Shown here one piece after another: positions 6,528-9,464 of a DNA stretch of 9,464 nucleotides (the first letter of the stretch is position 1; each line of letters starts with the position of its first letter). The translations under genes and the position numbers were made by a program. Under the pieces are notes generated by a model. It searched no databases and was not told the DNA's origin. It worked only from the letters and a program-made list of their open reading frames with translations. The DNA is from Nitrososphaerota archaeon (GTDB lineage Archaea > Thermoproteota > Nitrososphaeria > Nitrososphaerales > Nitrosopumilaceae): positions 18,014-27,477 of the forward strand of contig PBZV01000013.1 in NCBI GenBank assembly GCA_002730325.1, in the 5' to 3' direction.

Positions 6528-7622
6528 GTGGACCCACACAAATTTCATGGCAAAGATATTCCTCACATCAAATTAGATGAAACAATGAATATTGAGGATC
6601 TAGTAAATGTATTTTCAAGTTCTGGATTTAATGGGCGACAACTAGGGGATGCTGCAAAACTTTATGCCAAAATGATTAAAGAAAATGCAACAATTTGTCT
6701 TACAGTTTCAGGAGCTTTAACACCAGTAGGGTTTGGAGGTATTATCAAGACATTAATTGAAAGAGGGTTTGTGGATTGGATTGTTACAACAGGTGCAAAC
6801 GTATATCATGAAGATCATTTTGCATGGGGTTTGCCTGTTAAACAAGGAAATTTCAATGTTGATGATATGAAATTATATGAAAATGAAATCGTAAGAATTA
6901 GAGATATTTACATAAAATTTTACGAAACATTGGAAGCAGAAGATCAAGTAATTCAGAAAATGTTTGGAGAAAATTTTCCAGATAAATCGTTTACAACTGC
7001 AGAATTTTCCAATTTAATGGGAAAGATGAGTAAGGAAAACTCAAAATTTCCTGAAAAAAGTTTCATCACTACAGCATACGAATATGATGTTCCAGTGTAC
7101 ATATCAACAATAAAAGATTCATCACTTGCATTAAACTTGGCAGTTCATAGACTTGCAGATAAAAAATACAATTTAGATTTTGTAAGGGAGATTATTGAAC
7201 AGGCAGCAATTCTCTATGATTCAAAAAAATCAGGGATTTTAGAGTTGGGTGGAGGAGTTCCTAAAAATACAGCTCAGCAAACAGGCCCACTCTTAGATCA
7301 AATTTTAAGAAGAAATGATGGCGGACAAGATTACATTATTCAAATTACAGATGCAAGGCCAGACACGGGAGGATTATCAGGAGCAACACTTCAAGAAGGA
7401 AAAAGTTGGGGTAAAGTTCAAGATGCACATAATGGGATGGTAACAGTATATGCAGATGCAACAATTGCATTTCCCATTCTAGCATTGTATGTACTCAGTA
7501 ATCAAAAAACAAGGAAACCAAAAAGATTATACAAAAAAATTGGTAAACTATACAACAATCTCAAAGACGACTATTTTAAGAATCCAGCAAACAATACAAA
7601 AAAATCAAAAAAGAAGAACTAA
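6528..7622 (+). CDS. Deoxyhypusine synthase-family protein
   Basis: The family transfers an aminobutyl group from spermidine, in an NAD-dependent reaction, to a lysine of the translation factor IF5A. The product is 364 residues, near the usual 310-370. Matches to human DHS include the N-terminal helix region with SSGFNGRQLGDAA (31-43), the NAD region ending VTTGANVYHED (87-97), LELGGG (238-243), and the lysine motif LSGATLQEGKSWGK (283-296). K296 corresponds to catalytic Lys329, E290 to Glu323 and W294 to Trp327. However, by hand alignment Asp243, His288 and Asp316 of human DHS correspond to L202, N247 and L283, with about eight extra residues between 247 and 283. It resembles the DHS-like subgroup, so its substrate may differ. 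The tail is Lys/Asn-rich. The start is GTG, supported by the TATA spacing. Its stop overlaps the next convergent gene by 4 bp. Confidence 0.88.
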   Translation: MDPHKFHGKDIPHIKLDETMNIEDLVNVFSSSGFNGRQLGDAAKLYAKMIKENATICLTVSGALTPVGFGGIIKTLIERGFVDWIVTTGANVYHEDHFAWGLPVKQGNFNVDDMKLYENEIVRIRDIYIKFYETLEAEDQVIQKMFGENFPDKSFTTAEFSNLMGKMSKENSKFPEKSFITTAYEYDVPVYISTIKDSSLALNLAVHRLADKKYNLDFVREIIEQAAILYDSKKSGILELGGGVPKNTAQQTGPLLDQILRRNDGGQDYIIQITDARPDTGGLSGATLQEGKSWGKVQDAHNGMVTVYADATIAFPILALYVLSNQKTRKPKRLYKKIGKLYNNLKDDYFKNPANNTKKSKKKN

Positions 7623-7831
7623 AACTTGTCATATCTTGCACGTTCAAGGTCTCTCTCGTCTTTTGATTCCTTTTTGTATTCCTTGTAATGCTCTTTACAA
7701 AGAACAGATTTTTTACCAGATGAAGTTACTCTAATACCAGCATTTTCAACTTTTGTGGTATTCAGTGAACGTGCACCATCTTGGTCACAACCTTCAACAT
7801 TACATTTTGCACCTTTTGAAACTAATCCCAT
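7619..7831 (-). CDS. Small Cys/His protein, probable zinc binder
   Basis: A 70-residue basic protein. Cys10, Cys15, Cys45 and His48 form a C-x4-C-x29-C-x2-H pattern likely to bind one zinc ion. The C-terminal third is highly charged (KEYKKESKDERDLERARY) and probably helical. I do not recognise a named family; small zinc proteins of this kind are typical of thaumarchaeal genomes and often bind nucleic acid or partner proteins, but that is only inference. ATG at 7831 is preferred over GTG at 7840 because a strong TATA box lies 25-26 bp before the ATG. It is convergent with the DHS-family gene, overlapping by 4 bp at the stops, and diverges from the S25e gene. Confidence 0.78.
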   Translation of the reverse strand: MGLVSKGAKCNVEGCDQDGARSLNTTKVENAGIRVTSSGKKSVLCKEHYKEYKKESKDERDLERARYDKF

Positions 7832-7852
7832 ACAAATCACTAATCAATATGT

Positions 7853-7860
7853 TATTTATA
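7853..7860 (-). promoter_or_regulatory. TATA box for the small Cys/His gene
   Basis: The minus strand reads TATAAATA, a near-ideal archaeal TATA box, centred 25-26 bp before the ATG at 7831. This is one of the strongest promoter matches in the window and it decides the start codon. Confidence 0.6.
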
Positions 7861-7917
7861 TTTGAAAAAACTTGAGATCGTTTCAAATATTGTGGATTTA
7901 ATTAAATAGGTTCATCG

Positions 7918-7925
7918 TTTATAAG
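7918..7925 (+). promoter_or_regulatory. TATA box for the S25e gene
   Basis: TTTATAAG, centred 26-27 bp before the ATG at 7948, is a strong match and implies a leaderless S25e mRNA. Confidence 0.6.
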
Positions 7926-7947
7926 AGGAATATTTTTTTCTCATTTT

Positions 7948-8253
7948 ATGGGCGGAGCAAAGAAACCAACTACTGCAAATAAGGACAAGACACCTAAAGA
8001 TTCCAAAAAAAGTAAGAAAGAAAAAGGTGAGGGAGGTCCAAGAAAAGCAGAGATCACAGTAATGGTAAATGAAAAACAAGGTTTGAAAATAATTGAAAAC
8101 TCCAAAGTAATTACAGTCCAAGACTTGGCAAGACAAACAGGCGTTAAAATTTCTGCAGCAAATGCTTTTCTTATTGAATCAACAAAGAAAGGTGTCGTTA
8201 AACGAGTTGGCGGTTATTCAGGACACCATTTGTATCAATCAGTATCTTCATAG
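7948..8253 (+). CDS. rps25e: Small-subunit ribosomal protein S25e
   Basis: A component of the 30S subunit head, shared by eukaryotes and TACK archaea. The 101-residue product has a Lys-rich disordered N-terminus (about residues 5-34, with KKSKKEKGEGGPRK) and a winged-helix domain from about 35 to the end. VITVQDLARQTGVKISAANA and then GVVKRVGGYSGHHLYQ are the recognition-helix and wing parts typical of S25e. The ATG at 7948 is supported by a well-placed TATA box. Its last 19 bp overlap the 3' end of the convergent cyclophilin-like gene. It shares an upstream region with the divergent small Cys/His gene. Confidence 0.92.
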   Translation: MGGAKKPTTANKDKTPKDSKKSKKEKGEGGPRKAEITVMVNEKQGLKIIENSKVITVQDLARQTGVKISAANAFLIESTKKGVVKRVGGYSGHHLYQSVSS

Positions 8254-8618
8254 AGACACAATACATCTCCAGATTTGATATCTTTTAATGCATCAATATT
8301 TTTATTTAATTTTCCAATTGGGGTCATAGGTTTCCCAAAAACAGCATCACTGATAAAAAAACAGATACTGCCAGAAGAAGGTAAAAATGCAACATCACCT
8401 TTTTTAAATTCAGTTCTAGCACGTTCAGTTCCCGAATCAACACTTGTTTCAAAATAAACAATACTTTTTCCCAAAAGATGAGCGTGTCCTTCCAAAGGAA
8501 GAGATCTCATTATTGTTCCAACAGTTCGTGGAGATAAATGACGTTTAAGATCACAAGAAATTTTTGCTTTTTCTCGAATTTCTAAAATTAATTGTTTTTT
8601 TGATACAGAATTACTCAA
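8235..8618 (-). CDS. Cyclophilin-like-fold protein (TM1367/DUF369 type)
   Basis: From the TTG at 8618 the product is 127 residues. The body resembles the small prokaryotic cyclophilin-like beta-barrel family: an N-terminal strand KQLILEIREKAKISCDL, the phrase SLPLEGHAHLLGKSIVYFET, then KKGDVAFLPSSGSICFF and a closing SGDVLCLYE. Members are uncharacterised; whether they have prolyl isomerase activity is not known to me. An open frame extends to an ATG at 8738 (167 residues), but that would run across the rpoK start and its promoter, and the extra 40 residues are Ser/Asn-rich without fold-like pattern. I chose the TTG because the palindromic TATA box at 8641-8648 is 26-27 bp upstream and the first barrel strand follows at once. 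The gene end overlaps S25e by 19 bp. Confidence 0.72.
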   Translation of the reverse strand: MSNSVSKKQLILEIREKAKISCDLKRHLSPRTVGTIMRSLPLEGHAHLLGKSIVYFETSVDSGTERARTEFKKGDVAFLPSSGSICFFISDAVFGKPMTPIGKLNKNIDALKDIKSGDVLCLYEDTD

Positions 8619-8640
8619 TTTGTTATTTAAAATGATTAGA

Positions 8641-8648
8641 TTATATAA
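8641..8648. promoter_or_regulatory. Palindromic TATA box shared by two divergent TTG-start genes
   Basis: TTATATAA is its own reverse complement. On the plus strand 22 nt separate it from the TTG of rpoK at 8671. On the minus strand 22 nt separate it from the TTG of the cyclophilin-like gene at 8618. Both starts are thus 26-27 bp from its centre, the standard archaeal distance for leaderless mRNA. A single TBP site could serve both directions. Confidence 0.55.
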
Positions 8649-8670
8649 CGTTTTAAGAGAAATTTGATAC

Positions 8671-9141
8671 TTGTCTGATGCTAAAGAATCTGAATTAATT
8701 GAAGAATCAGAAGTAGAAACCAATTTAGGATTAACCAAAGCACTTGATACTTATCGAAAATTAATAGAGAAAAAAGACGGAGTAGAAGAATTATCAGAAA
8801 AACAACAAGAAGGTTTAGAAAAAAGAATTAAAGAAATAGAAGAAAGAGAAGTTGTTGAAAAAATTGAAGAACATGATCCAATAGAAATTCCATGTGTGAA
8901 TGAAAAAATTACAATTGGACCACCAACATTAACTAGATTTGAAAAAGCACGAATTATGGGTGCCAGAGCATTACAATTATCTCTAGGAGCACCACCATTT
9001 ATCCCAATTCCAAAAACTGCAAGAATTTCATTAGATATTTCAATGGAAGAACTAGAACAAAGAGTGATCCCAATTACAATCAGAAGAGAACTTCCAAACG
9101 GGGATTATCAAAATATTCCAATTGATTATTTTGAAAAATGA
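8671..9141 (+). CDS. rpoK: DNA-directed RNA polymerase subunit K (Rpb6/omega homologue)
   Basis: A small core subunit that clamps the largest subunit and aids polymerase assembly. The conserved domain is at about residues 86-154: LTRFEKARIMGARALQLSLG, then the SMEELEQRVIPITIRRELPNG region, matching archaeal RpoK and eukaryotic Rpb6. The product is 156 residues because about 85 residues precede the domain. This extension is acidic at first (ESELIEESEVE), then Glu/Lys-rich and probably helical or coiled coil (about 22-68). Many archaeal RpoK proteins are only about 60-95 residues; eukaryotic Rpb6 has an acidic N-terminal tail. The only plausible start upstream of the domain is TTG at 8671, since no in-frame ATG occurs before it; the TATA box 26-27 bp upstream agrees. 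Alba follows after 51 bp with its own promoter. Confidence 0.9.
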   Translation: MSDAKESELIEESEVETNLGLTKALDTYRKLIEKKDGVEELSEKQQEGLEKRIKEIEEREVVEKIEEHDPIEIPCVNEKITIGPPTLTRFEKARIMGARALQLSLGAPPFIPIPKTARISLDISMEELEQRVIPITIRRELPNGDYQNIPIDYFEK

Positions 9142-9158
9142 ATCATTTGTAGATAAAA

Positions 9159-9166
9159 CTTAAAAG
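9159..9166 (+). promoter_or_regulatory. TATA-like box for the Alba gene
   Basis: CTTAAAAG is centred at about 9162-9163, roughly 30 bp before the ATG at 9193. This predicts a transcript starting a few nucleotides before that ATG. The element is moderate in quality. Confidence 0.4.
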
Positions 9167-9192
9167 AACTAAAAATTGCTGGTTGTTGAATA

Positions 9193-9464
9193 ATGCTCAT
9201 GGAGGAGGTTAATGAACCGCATGGTCAAGAGCAGACCGAAAAGTCTGAAGGAACCATCATAAATATTGGAAACGATCCTGTAATGCAATCAGCTATTGAT
9301 GTATTGTCAATTTTAGGAAGTAAAAAAATAGTGATTCTAAGAGCAAGAGGAAATGCAATTCCTAATGCTGTTGCAGTTGCAAATATTATCACTGAAAAAA
9401 TGATGAAGGGTAATTCAAAAGTTCAAAAAATTAATCTAGATACAGAATCAGCTGCAGGCATAGG
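9193..9464 (+). CDS. alba: DNA/RNA-binding protein Alba, 3' end cut off by the window edge
   Basis: Alba is an abundant archaeal chromatin protein that coats DNA and also binds RNA; it acts as a dimer. Translation from ATG at 9193 gives 90 codons with no stop before the edge. After a polar, Glu/Gln-rich lead of about 20 residues, the Alba fold begins at IINIGNDPVMQSAIDVL, followed by KKIVILRARGNAIPNAVAVA, in which the ARG.AI segment and nearby lysines form the usual nucleic-acid surface, and then KVQKINLDTE. The conserved lysine pair seen in Sulfolobus Alba (KK of IGKKPVM) is replaced here by Asn-Asp (IGNDPVM), so the lysine regulated by acetylation there is absent. A second ATG at 9199 is a possible start. 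It follows rpoK but has its own TATA-like box. Confidence 0.92.
   Translation, partial: MLMEEVNEPHGQEQTEKSEGTIINIGNDPVMQSAIDVLSILGSKKIVILRARGNAIPNAVAVANIITEKMMKGNSKVQKINLDTESAAGI

Noticed and set aside
7912..8136. Open frame on the minus strand across S25e, rich in Phe, Cys and Ser.
   Set aside because: Antisense shadow of the Lys-rich S25e coding sequence with no family pattern; it would also cover the S25e promoter.
8619..8738. N-terminal extension of the cyclophilin-like gene up to an ATG at 8738.
   Set aside because: It would overlap the rpoK start and its promoter, the extra residues are low-complexity Ser/Asn-rich, and the TATA box supports the TTG at 8618.
9201..9261. A strong Shine-Dalgarno-like GGAGGAGGTT followed by ATG at 9212 and a 16-codon frame in a different frame from Alba.
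   Set aside because: The GGAGGAGG bases encode Glu-Glu in the clear Alba frame, and the short frame has no recognisable features. The surrounding genes rely on leaderless starts. Treated as coincidence.

Overview
This window looks like a piece of chromosome from an ammonia-oxidising archaeon of the Nitrososphaerota (Thaumarchaeota), most like the marine Nitrosopumilus group. The reasons are an AT-rich sequence, ribosomal proteins S26e and S25e (found in the TACK archaea and eukaryotes), RNA polymerase subunit K, an Alba chromatin protein, an archaeal-type threonyl-tRNA synthetase with its N-terminal editing domain, and an archaeal ether-lipid head-group synthase. I see no mobile element, CRISPR array, tRNA or rRNA. 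No stretch above 300 bases lacks a gene.

Layout. 1-1673, minus strand: a 35-residue zinc-ribbon protein, a PfkB-family sugar or nucleoside kinase, and the 5' part of a NAD kinase that runs off the left edge. 1804-2091, plus: S26e. 2088-5492, minus: a CDP-alcohol phosphatidyltransferase (archaetidylinositol phosphate synthase type), then a two-gene operon of thrS followed by an agmatinase-family ureohydrolase. 5603-6429: two convergent genes of unknown function, one with an N-terminal membrane anchor. 6528-7622, plus: a deoxyhypusine synthase-family protein. 7619-7831, minus: a small Cys/His protein. 7948-8253, plus: S25e. 8235-8618, minus: a cyclophilin-like-fold protein. 8671-9141, plus: rpoK. 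9193 to the right edge, plus: Alba, incomplete.

Most genes serve translation, transcription or chromatin (S26e, S25e, ThrRS, RpoK, Alba, and the DHS-family protein if it modifies aIF5A). The agmatinase and DHS-family genes are linked through polyamine chemistry, since agmatine or spermidine feeds hypusine formation. The lipid synthase, NAD kinase and PfkB kinase are core metabolism.

The clearest pattern is promoter architecture. Nearly every first gene has a TATA-like element centred 25-27 bp upstream of its start codon, which implies leaderless mRNAs. That spacing helps decide starts, including GTG and TTG starts. At 8641-8648 a perfectly palindromic TATA box lies exactly midway between two divergent TTG starts. 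Three convergent gene pairs overlap at their stop codons. The DHS-family protein keeps the catalytic lysine but appears to lack three of the spermidine-binding residues of human DHS, so its substrate is open.
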